DNA of 64,000 nucleotides, from contig NZ_QQRR01000001.1 of NCBI RefSeq assembly GCF_003439925.1, positions 806,001 through 870,000 on the forward strand. The letters run 5' to 3'. Source of the stretch: Haloprofundus halophilus. Its GTDB lineage: Archaea > Halobacteriota > Halobacteria > Halobacteriales > Haloferacaceae. Position numbers and translations under genes: made by a program. Shown here piece by piece: positions 7,075 to 15,732 of the stretch. How positions within the stretch are numbered: the stretch's first letter is position 1; every line of letters begins with the position of its first letter. A model generated the notes under the pieces. That model ran no database searches. It was given only the letters and a program-made list of their open reading frames with translations, and was not told the origin of the DNA.

Positions 7075-7962
7075 ATGTCCTCCAATCGACTACGGCGTGA
7101 TGTACTACGTCTGGGTGGACTCGCTCTCGTCTCGCAAGCGGGTTGTTTGAGCGCTTCCACCGACTCTGCAACGGGTTCTCCCGCCGAACCGAACTCCACC
7201 GGCGAGGGCCCGACGAACACTTCGATGTCGGGCGATAGTGCGGAAACGCTCGACCGTACCACGAGCACGGTTGATTTAGCCGTCCGGGATATCGTCTCGA
7301 CGCCGACGCTGGTGATACCGAATTCTCCGGACTCCATCGGAACATACGGCGAGTCTGACGAACAGTTCGTCGTCGCAGCAGTAGCGGGTCTCGGTCGGTC
7401 GTCCGCTCGCCACGAGTCGGTCGAACTCGCAGGTGGAGGAGCGACCTACCAACCCGCGGAACTGGGAGAGATAACGAACAGAGAATATCTCTGGGCCAAT
7501 GGTACCCGCTTCCGAGCGAGTGCCGAGGAGACTGTTCTGTTCACGGTTCCGAAACCGATCGAAGCGAACGAGGCCACAGTGCAGTGGCCTGGCGGGAGCC
7601 ACGTTTTAAACGAGGACACCGTGCGGAAACTCGGTCGACCACCGACAGAGTTCGAGGTGACCGAGTTCTTCACTCCTAAATCGGTCCCCTCTGGGGAGAC
7701 AGTCACCGTGACGCTCGTGGTCGAAAACGTGGGTGACGTCTCTGGGACGTTCATCGGAGCGCTCAACCGGAGTGGACCTTCGGTGGCGTACACCCCTGTA
7801 ACCAGTATCGCACTCGAGTTGAAGAGCGCTGAGTCTGCAACGTGGACGTACTCGTACACCCCCTACGCCGACCCCTCCGACGAGGAGGCGACGATGAACT
7901 TCACTATGGATTGGCGCGGCGGCCATCTCTCGAGCGAAATCACCGTCAAGCCAGACGGATAG
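7075..7962 (+). CDS. Tat-type lipoprotein, 295 aa, function unknown
   Basis: The N-terminus NRLRRDVLRLGGLALVSQAGC contains a twin arginine (R7-R8), a short hydrophobic stretch and a lipobox ending at Cys24, so it should be exported folded and lipid-anchored outside the cell. A T/S/G-rich linker follows. The mature part has two beta-rich sections; the second (about residues 200-290, with VTVTLVVENVGDVSGTF) reads like an immunoglobulin-like CARDB-type domain. Codon usage is less G+C-biased than its neighbours, hinting at a more recently acquired or weakly expressed gene. Ligand unknown. Confidence 0.83.
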   Translation: MSSNRLRRDVLRLGGLALVSQAGCLSASTDSATGSPAEPNSTGEGPTNTSMSGDSAETLDRTTSTVDLAVRDIVSTPTLVIPNSPDSIGTYGESDEQFVVAAVAGLGRSSARHESVELAGGGATYQPAELGEITNREYLWANGTRFRASAEETVLFTVPKPIEANEATVQWPGGSHVLNEDTVRKLGRPPTEFEVTEFFTPKSVPSGETVTVTLVVENVGDVSGTFIGALNRSGPSVAYTPVTSIALELKSAESATWTYSYTPYADPSDEEATMNFTMDWRGGHLSSEITVKPDG

Positions 7963-8110
7963 TACCGGCTCCGAAACAAGCTATCCTACCCGACGCACGA
8001 TATCGGACGAACTCACTTAGCGACTCGACCGGCTTCCTTGTCGACTCTCCCGGCCGAATCGTCCGCGACTCCCGACTCCCGAAAACGGAACCGTCGGCGA
8101 GTTTCGTCGA

Positions 8111-9829
8111 CTAGCCGAAACTGTCGACGGCGACGTCGACGACGCCGTCGGCGGCCGCCGTCTCGATCGACGCACCGACGAACGCGCCGTTCCGCTCTCT
8201 GTACTCGACGTTTCGGATGCCGCCGCCCCGTCTGGCGAACGTGAGCTTCGGCGGCTCGTCGTACGCTTTCTCGAACCGTATCTCCGCTCGGTTGTTCGAC
8301 GCTCTCACGCCGGAGTGCGAGTCGAACGGAGGCACGTTGTCTCTGACGACCGACGAGGGGCTCCCGATAGCCCACCGAGCGCCTTCGCTCCCGTGGTTGC
8401 CCCGATAGATGTTGCTCTCGGCCGCCGCCGAGTCGCTTATCGACGGGACGTCCGTCGCCTGCGTGATAGTGTTACCCTGCACGACGACCGCCGAACTGTC
8501 GACGTGTATCGACGCGACCGCATTCTCCCTGTTCTCGTTCGGCTGTCTGATGTGGTTCGAGCCGACGATGTGATGCGCCTCGCCGGAGTTGTGCAACGCG
8601 ATGCCGGAGAGCGCGAGGTCGCGCAGGTGGTTGTTCGTCACGGCGAACGACGTGGTGTCCTTCAGCAGAATTCCGTGGTCGCCGGTTCGCTCGATCGTGT
8701 TGTCGACGATGGTTCCGTCGCTCGCGTTCTGGACTCGGATGCCCGCTTCCCCGGCATCGAGGACGATGTTGCCCGCGATTTTCAGGTTCGAGATGTCTCC
8801 GAGGACGTTGATGCCGTGGCGGCTGTAGCCGCTGAGTTCGTTGTCGCCGATAGTGATGTTCGTCGCCCCGGAGGGGTCGACGGCGATGCCGGCGAACTTC
8901 TCGGTTTTGTTCGTCCAGAGGCCCTCGGTCACCTGCGTGCTCACGTTCCCCCTGATAGAGACGTTCGTGATGTTCGTCGGTCCGCGGACGTGACAGAAGC
9001 TCTTGTGGAAACCGAAGCCGATGTTGTTCGAGACGATGATGTGTGAACTGCCGGTTGCGACGCCTTCGGGACCGCTGGCGACGCCCGTCAGACTGCCCTC
9101 ACGACAGTTACCGAGGATGTTCTCGGAGATGATGACGGTGTTCGCGACGTCGTTCTCGCCGTCGGGCGTCCACAGGTCGCAGGCGATCGTTCGGTCGATT
9201 CCGTCTGTCACGACGTTGCCCGAGACGACGGTGTTCTGCCCGCCCAACTGGATGCCGCGGTCGCCGAAGTGGTGGATTCGGTTGTCCAGAATCCGGACGT
9301 TCTTGCTCGCTCGCCCGGCGCTGATACCGCTGCCCCCGCTGCCGTGTTCGCCGAACGGATGCGTGTGGGCGACGGTGTTGCCCCGAAGCGTGACGTCGTC
9401 GACGTCTCGGACGATGATTCCGTGGAGTTTCTTCGCGCCGTCGTCCTGATTTTTCGGATTTCCGTGGTAACCGACGCCCTCGACGCGGACGTTTCGACAA
9501 CTGCTGTTGTGACCGATTCGTATGCCGCCGACGTTCGCACCGTCGGCGGGTTTGATAAGCGTCGGCAACCCCGGCCCGAGTACGGTCACCCCGCTGACGT
9601 CGATGTCTAACCACTCCGTCGTCCGATACGGGGCGTTCTTCGGGCTGATCCAAACCGTCTCTCCGGGACTGAGGTCGGCGAACGCGCGTTCGAGTTCGGT
9701 TCTCGACGTGACGACTGTGCTCTGTGGTGGTAACATACCGTGTTCGAGTATCTCTGTCGTGTTCTCGTACGACAGCAACGCCAGTATTCCGGCTGTCGCG
9801 CCGAGCGTCTGTCGACGGGTGTACTCCAT
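8111..9829 (-). CDS. Tat-exported right-handed beta-helix repeat protein, 572 aa
   Basis: MEYTRRQTLGATAGILALLS is a twin-arginine signal (R5-R6). No cysteine follows it, so the product is probably released or bound to the cell surface. The region from about residue 60 to 510 is a run of 20-25 residue parallel beta-helix repeats (for example VRDVDDVTLRGNTVAHTH, NVRILDNRIHHFGDRGIQLG and GTIVDNTIERTGDHGILL), as in pectate-lyase/NosD-like carbohydrate-binding or cleaving proteins. A short C-terminal beta domain ends VDVAVDSFG. Catalytic residues cannot be assigned. The start at 9829 is chosen because it gives the signal peptide; the open frame continues upstream without one. Confidence 0.88.
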   Translation of the reverse strand: MEYTRRQTLGATAGILALLSYENTTEILEHGMLPPQSTVVTSRTELERAFADLSPGETVWISPKNAPYRTTEWLDIDVSGVTVLGPGLPTLIKPADGANVGGIRIGHNSSCRNVRVEGVGYHGNPKNQDDGAKKLHGIIVRDVDDVTLRGNTVAHTHPFGEHGSGGSGISAGRASKNVRILDNRIHHFGDRGIQLGGQNTVVSGNVVTDGIDRTIACDLWTPDGENDVANTVIISENILGNCREGSLTGVASGPEGVATGSSHIIVSNNIGFGFHKSFCHVRGPTNITNVSIRGNVSTQVTEGLWTNKTEKFAGIAVDPSGATNITIGDNELSGYSRHGINVLGDISNLKIAGNIVLDAGEAGIRVQNASDGTIVDNTIERTGDHGILLKDTTSFAVTNNHLRDLALSGIALHNSGEAHHIVGSNHIRQPNENRENAVASIHVDSSAVVVQGNTITQATDVPSISDSAAAESNIYRGNHGSEGARWAIGSPSSVVRDNVPPFDSHSGVRASNNRAEIRFEKAYDEPPKLTFARRGGGIRNVEYRERNGAFVGASIETAAADGVVDVAVDSFG

Positions 9830-10109
9830 TATTCGGGTCGTGTCGCTCCGCCACCGTCGTTCATCCGCCGTGCCGGACCGACAGCGACGGCGCAGGGAGC
9901 GGCGGTTCGAATCCGGATGGTCGCGAGGTCCGTCGGAGATGCCATTTGCGGCTACGTACAACCCGAACGGATTTAACAGTACAGCGTATCGTGATTCCGC
10001 TGACAAGTGAGATAGGTCTCGATTCGGCGAGAGGGGTCGAGAACCGCGTAGCTATCGAACACGCGCCCACGGCCGCGCGACGGATGGAGCGCGGACGCGA
10101 GCGACCCGC

Positions 10110-10466
10110 TCAGACTTCGTCGCGGTCAGTGTACGTGTACCGGCGGGCGATTTCGCCGTCCTCGAACTCGTGGAAGTCGGCGAAGCCGAACTCGACGGCC
10201 TCACCGTTCTGGAGGCCGCTGAACGTCCCGCGGACGGCGGCGGTGTCGCCGTCGACGACCACGTCGTGCACCTCGTGGCCGCCGTCCTCCAGCGGCCTGC
10301 CCTCCTCGTAGAACTCCAGCAGCGCGTCTCGTCCCTCGATGGCGTCCTGTCCGGGTCGTTCGTAGCGGACGTCCTCGCCGAAGAGCGCGACGAGGTCGTC
10401 GTAGCGTTCGGCGTCGACGAGGTCGTAGTACTCTCGGACGACTGATTCGGGGTCTGTGTCGGTCAC
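10110..10466 (-). CDS. SnoaL-like / NTF2-fold protein, 118 aa
   Basis: The sequence SVVREYYDLVDAERYDDLVA, then LFGEDVRYERPG, then GRDALLEFYEEGRP, has the helix-helix-strand pattern of the NTF2-like superfamily (SnoaL/ketosteroid isomerase type), with the usual central VHDVVVDGDTAAVRGTF strands. These small cone-shaped proteins bind hydrophobic ligands or act as isomerases or cyclases; substrate unknown. I choose the GTG at 10464-10466, which gives the normal family length; an upstream ATG would add 21 untypical residues. No operon partner is evident. Confidence 0.85.
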   Translation of the reverse strand: MTDTDPESVVREYYDLVDAERYDDLVALFGEDVRYERPGQDAIEGRDALLEFYEEGRPLEDGGHEVHDVVVDGDTAAVRGTFSGLQNGEAVEFGFADFHEFEDGEIARRYTYTDRDEV

Positions 10467-10620
10467 AGCGGGGGTACGTCGTCCAACAAGTAGTATCTCG
10501 CCCCCGTGGCAAAACGAGCAGACGCTCAACCGACAGCGTCGGGAGTCGACGTACTCGACTCCCTTCGACCGATTTGGCTGATTATCCGGCTACTTTTCGA
10601 CCGACTCGGCCGCCAGCGGA

Positions 10621-12231
10621 CTACCCCTCGCCGACCATCCGGTCTTCCTCCTCCCACTCGCGTTCGCGGAGTTCGTACTTCTGGACCTTCCCGGTCGCCG
10701 TCGTCGGCAACTCGGCGACGAACTCGATCTCGCCGGGGACTTTGTACGTCGCGATGCGCTCGCGCAGGAACGCGACCATCTCGTCGCTCGTCGTCCCCGG
10801 ACGCTCCGGATCGCCGTTGGCGGGGACGACGAACGCCTTCGGCGTCTCGCCCCACTTCTCGCTCGGCGCCGGGATGACCGCCACGTCGGCGACGGCGTCG
10901 TGGTCGAACAGCGCGTCTTCCAGTTCGATGCTGGAGATGTTCTCGCCGCCGGAGATGATGATGTCTTTCTTCCGGTCCTGGATGCTCACGAAGCCGTTCT
11001 CGTCGACCGTCGCGAGGTCGCCCATGTGGTAGTAGCCCTCGACGCGGTCGGTGAACGCCTCATCCGTCGCGTCGGGCTTCTCCCAGTAGCCGTCCATCAC
11101 CTGGTTGCCGCGGACGACGATCTCGCCGATGCTCTGACCGTCCTGCGGCACGTCCTCGCCGTCCTCGTCGACGACGCGGACCTCGGTGCCGAGATAGCCG
11201 ATGCCCTGCGTCTTCTTGACGGCGAACCGCTCGGCGGAGTCCTGGTCGAAGAACCGCCGGGCGTCGGAGGTGGTGATGAGCGGCCCGGTCTCCGTCGCGC
11301 CGTAGACGTGTTTGAGGTACCAGCCGAACTCGTCTTCGACCGTTCGAATCGTCGCCTCCGGCGGCGCGGCCCCCGCCGTCGCCACTCGGACGGGTCGCCC
11401 GGCGGTCGTCTCCGGTTCGTGTTCGGCGTAGTGCTCCTGGAGCATGTTGAGCACCGTCGGCGCGGCGCAGAAGTACGAGACGCCCTCGTCGTGGATGGCG
11501 TCGAAGATGCCGCCGGCGTCGACGCCGCGCGTGCAGACGTGTTTCGCGCCCATCCCCGTCACCGAGAAGATGTGACCCCAGCCGTTGACGTGGAACATCG
11601 GCAGCGTCCACAGGTAGACGTCGTCGTCGCGGAGCTCCTGGTGAATCGAGACGAGGTACGCGTGCAGCGTCTCGGTTCGGTGGGTTCGGCAGACGCCCTT
11701 CGGGTCGCCCGTCGTCCCCGAGGTGTAGTTGATGGTGACGATATCGGACTCGTCCATCTCGGGGCGGTCGTACTCGGTCGACTCGCCGACGAGTTCGTCG
11801 AACGACTCCCACTGTCCCTCCACCGCGTCGGGGTCGTCGGTGACGAACAGCTCCGTCGGAACCGAGTCGCGGACGGCCTCGATGTTCTCGGCGTACGCGT
11901 GGTCGGCGAAGACGGCTTTCACGCCCGCGTCGTTCAGGATGTACTCGAAGTCCGCCGGGACGAGCCGGTAGTTCAGCGGCGTGTGGATCGCGCCGACCTG
12001 CATCGACCCGTAGGCCGCCGCCAGGTGATAGTGGGTGTTCGGGTCCAGCACGGCGACTCGGTCGCCCTTCTCGACTCCTCTGGCCTGCAGCGCCGCCGCC
12101 CACCCGTCTGCGAGGTCGCCGAGTTCGGCGTACGTGTATCTCTCTCCGGTCGTCGCCACGACGGCCTCCTCGTCGCCGTAGTGTCGCCGGGCGCGGTCCA
12201 AGAAATCCGTCGCCAGCAGTGGTTTCTCCAT
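10621..12231 (-). CDS. Acyl-CoA synthetase (AMP-forming), fatty-acid type, 536 aa
   Basis: The enzyme activates a carboxylic acid to its CoA ester through an acyl-adenylate. Motifs in order: P-loop YTSGTTGDPKG (about residues 168-178), WTLPMFHVNGWG, HVYGATETGP, YHMGDLATVDENGF, DRKKDIIISGGENISS and the C-terminal catalytic lysine in PTTATGKVQKYEL. Length and motifs fit medium/long-chain acyl-CoA ligases; chain length cannot be read off. The gene stands alone on the minus strand, 154 nt from the SnoaL-like gene. An AT-rich TTTATAT element about 35 nt upstream of the ATG (near 12262-12268) is a likely TATA box. Confidence 0.94.
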   Translation of the reverse strand: MEKPLLATDFLDRARRHYGDEEAVVATTGERYTYAELGDLADGWAAALQARGVEKGDRVAVLDPNTHYHLAAAYGSMQVGAIHTPLNYRLVPADFEYILNDAGVKAVFADHAYAENIEAVRDSVPTELFVTDDPDAVEGQWESFDELVGESTEYDRPEMDESDIVTINYTSGTTGDPKGVCRTHRTETLHAYLVSIHQELRDDDVYLWTLPMFHVNGWGHIFSVTGMGAKHVCTRGVDAGGIFDAIHDEGVSYFCAAPTVLNMLQEHYAEHEPETTAGRPVRVATAGAAPPEATIRTVEDEFGWYLKHVYGATETGPLITTSDARRFFDQDSAERFAVKKTQGIGYLGTEVRVVDEDGEDVPQDGQSIGEIVVRGNQVMDGYWEKPDATDEAFTDRVEGYYHMGDLATVDENGFVSIQDRKKDIIISGGENISSIELEDALFDHDAVADVAVIPAPSEKWGETPKAFVVPANGDPERPGTTSDEMVAFLRERIATYKVPGEIEFVAELPTTATGKVQKYELREREWEEEDRMVGEG

Positions 12232-12462
12232 GTGGCTCGACGTTCGTGAACAATTATGATATAAATTACGGGCGCGGAAACGTTCGCCGCCCGCGCGGTC
12301 GGGTGATTCGAGGCGCGTTCAAATCGCTCCGCGAGCGGACGCGTGCGACTTTCTTCGCGCCAGAGTGGTCTCGGGACCGGACCGTCGGTCTCTCGCGATT
12401 AAATATCGCTCTATAGCTCTACCCACAAAAGTGGTTTATCCGTCGGCGGCTTGCTCTCGACG

Positions 12463-12714
12463 ATGACGCTCTCTGAGTACACCGGCCGCCACCCGCGCGA
12501 CGCGAGCGGCGGAGTTCGAATCGGTCGAGCGGTCCGACACCACCACTGGCAACCGAACGGAACCCGCTCGGAACCCTGCGCAAACTGCGAGTCGACGCTG
12601 TCGCTGCACGAACGTCACGTGCTCGTCACGCTCGTCGAAGACGACTTCGGCGACGCCGTTCGGCGGTATCTCTGCGACGAGTGTTGCCTTCGCGAGTGGG
12701 TCGAAGAGACGTAG
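12463..12714 (+). CDS. Small zinc-finger protein, 83 aa
   Basis: Residues about 35-75 hold two CxxC knuckles, PCANCESTLSLHERH and YLCDECCLREW, about 30 residues apart: a treble-clef or zinc-ribbon-like site. A histidine-containing stretch (AVRHHHWQ) precedes it. Short proteins with this pattern are common in haloarchaea and of unknown function. The ATG at 12463 is preceded by GTTTATCC at about 12434-12441, a suitable TATA box, so the ATG four codons upstream is less likely. It is convergent with the next gene. Confidence 0.8.
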   Translation: MTLSEYTGRHPRDASGGVRIGRAVRHHHWQPNGTRSEPCANCESTLSLHERHVLVTLVEDDFGDAVRRYLCDECCLREWVEET

Positions 12715-12742
12715 CGGGGGGACGACCTCGTCGGCCGCCGCG

Positions 12743-12958
12743 CTACGACGTCTCTCTGGCGGCCTCGAGCGACCAGAAGAAGCCGTAGTAGGCGAGCACG
12801 CCGCAGAGCATGGCGAGGTAGTACGCCCACTGCGGGGCCTGCAGGAAGTCGAACAGAAGCGTGACGACCGTCACCCACGCCATGGCGAAGACGAGGTCGA
12901 CGAACATGCCGCGACGGTGCTGTTGGACGTGTTCGCCGATGGCTTCGAGTCGGCTCAT
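12743..12958 (-). CDS. Small two-helix membrane protein of the acetate-transport cluster, 71 aa
   Basis: MSRLEAIGEHVQQHRRGMFV is a polar start, followed by two membrane helices (VDLVFAMAWVTVVTLLFDFL and AYYLAMLCGVLAYYGFFWSL). It is the last gene of a run DUF4212, symporter, UspA, this gene, on the same strand and 59 nt after UspA, so it is probably co-transcribed. A helper role in the symporter is inferred from location only. A longer frame is open upstream, but the added residues are R/G/P-rich and out of character. Confidence 0.8.
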   Translation of the reverse strand: MSRLEAIGEHVQQHRRGMFVDLVFAMAWVTVVTLLFDFLQAPQWAYYLAMLCGVLAYYGFFWSLEAARETS

Positions 12959-13017
12959 CGACGCGGCACCTCCGGACCCGTCGGCGACGCGGCGGGGGAA
13001 CGGTCGACCTCCACGGC

Positions 13018-13479
13018 TCACTCCGCACCCTGTCTGTCGACGACGAGCACGGGCACGTGCGTCGACCGGAGCACTCGTTCGGTGACGCTGCCGAGCAGCG
13101 CGCGGCTGACGCCAGCGCGTCCGTGACTTCCCATCACGACGAGGTCGACGTCCTCCTTCTCGGCGTAGTTGGCGATGACCTTGTGCGGCCGACCGACGCG
13201 AATCTCTTCGACGACGTCGATGCCGCGGTCACCGGCGGCGGCCGCGACGACGCCGGTCGACTCCGTCGCTCTGGACTCGAGTTCCCCCATCTCGCTGAAG
13301 TGTCCTTGCCGAATCCGGTCGACCTGCTCGGTGCCGAGTCCGAGGTTCACCGCGTCGATGTCGACGACGTACAGCGCGTGGAGTTCGGCACCGTAGCGCT
13401 CGGCGAGGTCGACGGCGTGGCTCACCGCCAGTTCCGCGACGGCGCTTCCGTCCGTCGGGACGAGGATGCGTTCGTACAC
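13018..13479 (-). CDS. Universal stress protein (UspA) of the symporter operon, 153 aa
   Basis: This is a single complete Usp domain: start VYERILVPTDGSAVAELAVS, end STHVPVLVVDRQ. The ATP-binding loop GSHGRAGVSRALLGSVTE fits G-2x-G-9x-GS exactly, unlike the UspA at 4687. The GTG start at 13477-13479 lies 2 nt after the stop of the symporter gene, so translation is probably coupled. Usp proteins are often encoded with transporters in haloarchaea and may regulate them by nucleotide sensing; this is inference from position. Confidence 0.93.
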   Translation of the reverse strand: MYERILVPTDGSAVAELAVSHAVDLAERYGAELHALYVVDIDAVNLGLGTEQVDRIRQGHFSEMGELESRATESTGVVAAAAGDRGIDVVEEIRVGRPHKVIANYAEKEDVDLVVMGSHGRAGVSRALLGSVTERVLRSTHVPVLVVDRQGAE

Positions 13480-13481
13480 GC

Positions 13482-15161
13482 TCAGTCCTCCGAGACGGGT
13501 TCGCCGCCGTCGGTCGCGGCGACGTCCTCGGCGGACTGCATCCGCGACATCGGTTCGGGGCTGTGGCACTGCCGGACCATCCGCTTGGTCGCCAGGTCGG
13601 GTTCGTCCGTCGCCAGCGAGACGCCGATGGTGACGGCGAACACGATGGGGACGGCGACGAGCGCCGACCCGATGGCGGGCACCGTCGCCGCCAGCGTCGC
13701 CGAGTACGGCTCGCCGTTGCCGATGTACGTCGGCAGCACCTCGTTTATCATCGGAATCAGCCAGATGACGAGTCCGGTCGTCATCCCGGCGAGCGCGCCC
13801 TGTCGGTTCGTGTTCTCCCACCAGAGTCCGAGGAAGAACATCGGGAACAACACCGCACCCGCCAGCGAGAACGCGTACGAGACCAGCGCGGCGATGGGTG
13901 CCGCCGGGTCCAGCGCCGCGAGCGTCGTGATGACGCCGAGCGCGACGATGCTCAGTCGACCGACGAGCACCTGCTGGCGCTGACTCGCGTCCTCGTTGAT
14001 GATGTTCGCGTAGATGTCGTGGGAGATGGCCGACGAGCCGGCGATGAACAGGCCGGCCGTAGTCGCGATTGCGGCGGCGATGCCGCCCGCGGCGACGAAG
14101 CCGACGAACCACTGCGGGAACTCGGCCAACTGCGCCGCCAACACGACGATGACGTCGCCCGCGGCGCTCGTCATCCCGGGGTCGCCGTACACCGGGCCGA
14201 TGTTGTTCGCGTAGATGTCGGTGCCGAACGCCGCGAACGCCGGAGCCGACAGGTACAGCAGGCAGATGAAGAACAGCCCCCACACCGTCGACCAGCGGGC
14301 GGTTCGCTCGTTTTCGACCGTGTAGAACCTGACGAGGACGTGCGGCAGGCCGCAGGTCCCGACGACGAGCGAAAAGGCCGTCGCGATCCACAGGTAGTAG
14401 CTCTCGTTGACGAACGGTTCGCTGAACTCCGAACTCAGTTCGGCAATCATCGTCCCGTACTCTATCTGCGGGAGCACCGTCGAGTAGCCCTGCGAGAAGC
14501 CGACGGCGTACAGCCCCGCGAGGAACGCGACGATGAGGATGACGTACTGGACGGCCATGTTCTTCGTCGCGCCGAGCATCCCCGAGAGCGTCAGATAGCC
14601 CACGGTTATCGCCATCATCAGGACGACCATCGACTGATAGCCGCTCAGTCCGGGGAGGCCGATGTCACCGAAGATGTACAGCCCGACCAGCCCCATCCCG
14701 CGGGCCTGTCCGATAGCGTAGACGAACCCGATGAGGAACGTCGTCACCGCCGCGATAGCGCGGGCGGTGTCGGAGTTGAAGCGGTCGCCGACGAAGTCGG
14801 GAGCGGTGTACTTCCCGAACCGGCGCATCTGCGCGGCCAGGAAGATGAGGAGGATGAAGTAGCCGGTCGACCAGCCGACGACGAACGCGAGGCCGTAGAA
14901 CCCGGACAGCGCGATGAGCGCCGCCATCCCGAGATACGACGCCGCGGACATCCAGTTCGCACCGATAGCCATCCCGTTTTCGACGTTCCCGATAGACCGG
15001 CCGGCGACCCACATCTCCTCGGTGTCGGCGACGCGGAACGCGTAGCCGATTCCCAGAAACAGCGCCAGCATCGCGGCGACGAGAACCGCCGGCGCGAATT
15101 TGAACGAGACGTTCAGCCCCTCCGGGAGCAGACCGCTCTGGAGTACGACCCCCGAAATCAT
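13482..15161 (-). CDS. Sodium:solute symporter (SSS), acetate permease type, 559 aa
   Basis: This is a membrane transporter with about 13 helices of the SSS family. Features include GNVENGMAIGANWMSAASYLG near residue 60, the segment FGKYTAPDFVGDRF, and GGIAAAIATTAGLFIAGSSA near residue 370, as in ActP-type acetate/pyruvate permeases. It is paired with a DUF4212 small subunit (4 nt overlap), which marks the haloarchaeal and bacterial two-gene symporter type. The nearby acetyl-CoA synthetase gene suggests a short-chain acid such as acetate as substrate, inferred only. The C-terminal tail (MVRQCHSPEPMSRMQSAED) is hydrophilic and cytoplasmic. Confidence 0.93.
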   Translation of the reverse strand: MISGVVLQSGLLPEGLNVSFKFAPAVLVAAMLALFLGIGYAFRVADTEEMWVAGRSIGNVENGMAIGANWMSAASYLGMAALIALSGFYGLAFVVGWSTGYFILLIFLAAQMRRFGKYTAPDFVGDRFNSDTARAIAAVTTFLIGFVYAIGQARGMGLVGLYIFGDIGLPGLSGYQSMVVLMMAITVGYLTLSGMLGATKNMAVQYVILIVAFLAGLYAVGFSQGYSTVLPQIEYGTMIAELSSEFSEPFVNESYYLWIATAFSLVVGTCGLPHVLVRFYTVENERTARWSTVWGLFFICLLYLSAPAFAAFGTDIYANNIGPVYGDPGMTSAAGDVIVVLAAQLAEFPQWFVGFVAAGGIAAAIATTAGLFIAGSSAISHDIYANIINEDASQRQQVLVGRLSIVALGVITTLAALDPAAPIAALVSYAFSLAGAVLFPMFFLGLWWENTNRQGALAGMTTGLVIWLIPMINEVLPTYIGNGEPYSATLAATVPAIGSALVAVPIVFAVTIGVSLATDEPDLATKRMVRQCHSPEPMSRMQSAEDVAATDGGEPVSED

Positions 15162-15589
15162 TCGTCCGTCCCTCCGTCGGCGGCGACGGTCGCATCGCCG
15201 TCGTCGGTCTCCGCTACGGAGTGGTCGATGCCGTACTTCGCGTCGAGCGCGTCACGCTTTCGCGCGTACCAAAACGACAGCAGCAACGCACCCGTCGGCG
15301 CGCCGATCGCGACGAGGAAGTAGTGCAGCGGGAAGCCGAGCACCGGCATCTGCGTGGTCATGACGCCGGGTGCGACGTACGTCAGCGTCACCGGCCCGAA
15401 GACGATGAGCGCCCACAGGACGAAGCCGGTCCAGACGACGCGCAGGTGTTCGCGCATGAACGGCGTACTCGGCTTCAAGAGATTCACTTCTCTGTCGAGA
15501 TAGTTCGTCTCTCGGTGGCTCCGCGCGGCCTGTCTGACCGCCCCACCGTCGGTCTCGACGGACGAATCTTGCGTGTTTCTCTCTACCAT
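15158..15589 (-). CDS. DUF4212 small subunit of the sodium:solute symporter, 143 aa
   Basis: Two membrane helices (VVWTGFVLWALIVFGPVTLT and FPLHYFLVAIGAPTGALLLS) with the family segment SFWYARKRDALDAKYGID define DUF4212, the small partner encoded before SSS permeases. The stop overlaps the symporter start by 4 nt (ATGA). The start at 15589 (MVERNTQDSS) is preferred over the ATG at 15610 because CTATAAC at about 15612-15618 lies 23-29 nt upstream of 15589 and could serve as TATA box for a leaderless message. With the other start the protein gains 7 residues. Confidence 0.88.
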   Translation of the reverse strand: MVERNTQDSSVETDGGAVRQAARSHRETNYLDREVNLLKPSTPFMREHLRVVWTGFVLWALIVFGPVTLTYVAPGVMTTQMPVLGFPLHYFLVAIGAPTGALLLSFWYARKRDALDAKYGIDHSVAETDDGDATVAADGGTDE

Positions 15590-15732
15590 CGGATGCTCTG
15601 TCGTTATCATTCGTTATAGTTGCTTTGTCTCACGAAGTCGTTGCCACTACTATCTGATTCGAGAGAATTAACACATAACTAGAGTGGACGGATTGAACTG
15701 AAGTTCGGCGGTCGGATCGCCGAACGGTCCGC

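Noticed and set aside
8315-9046. Plus-strand ORF opposite the beta-helix gene
   Set aside because: It mirrors the beta-helix coding strand and has no family features.
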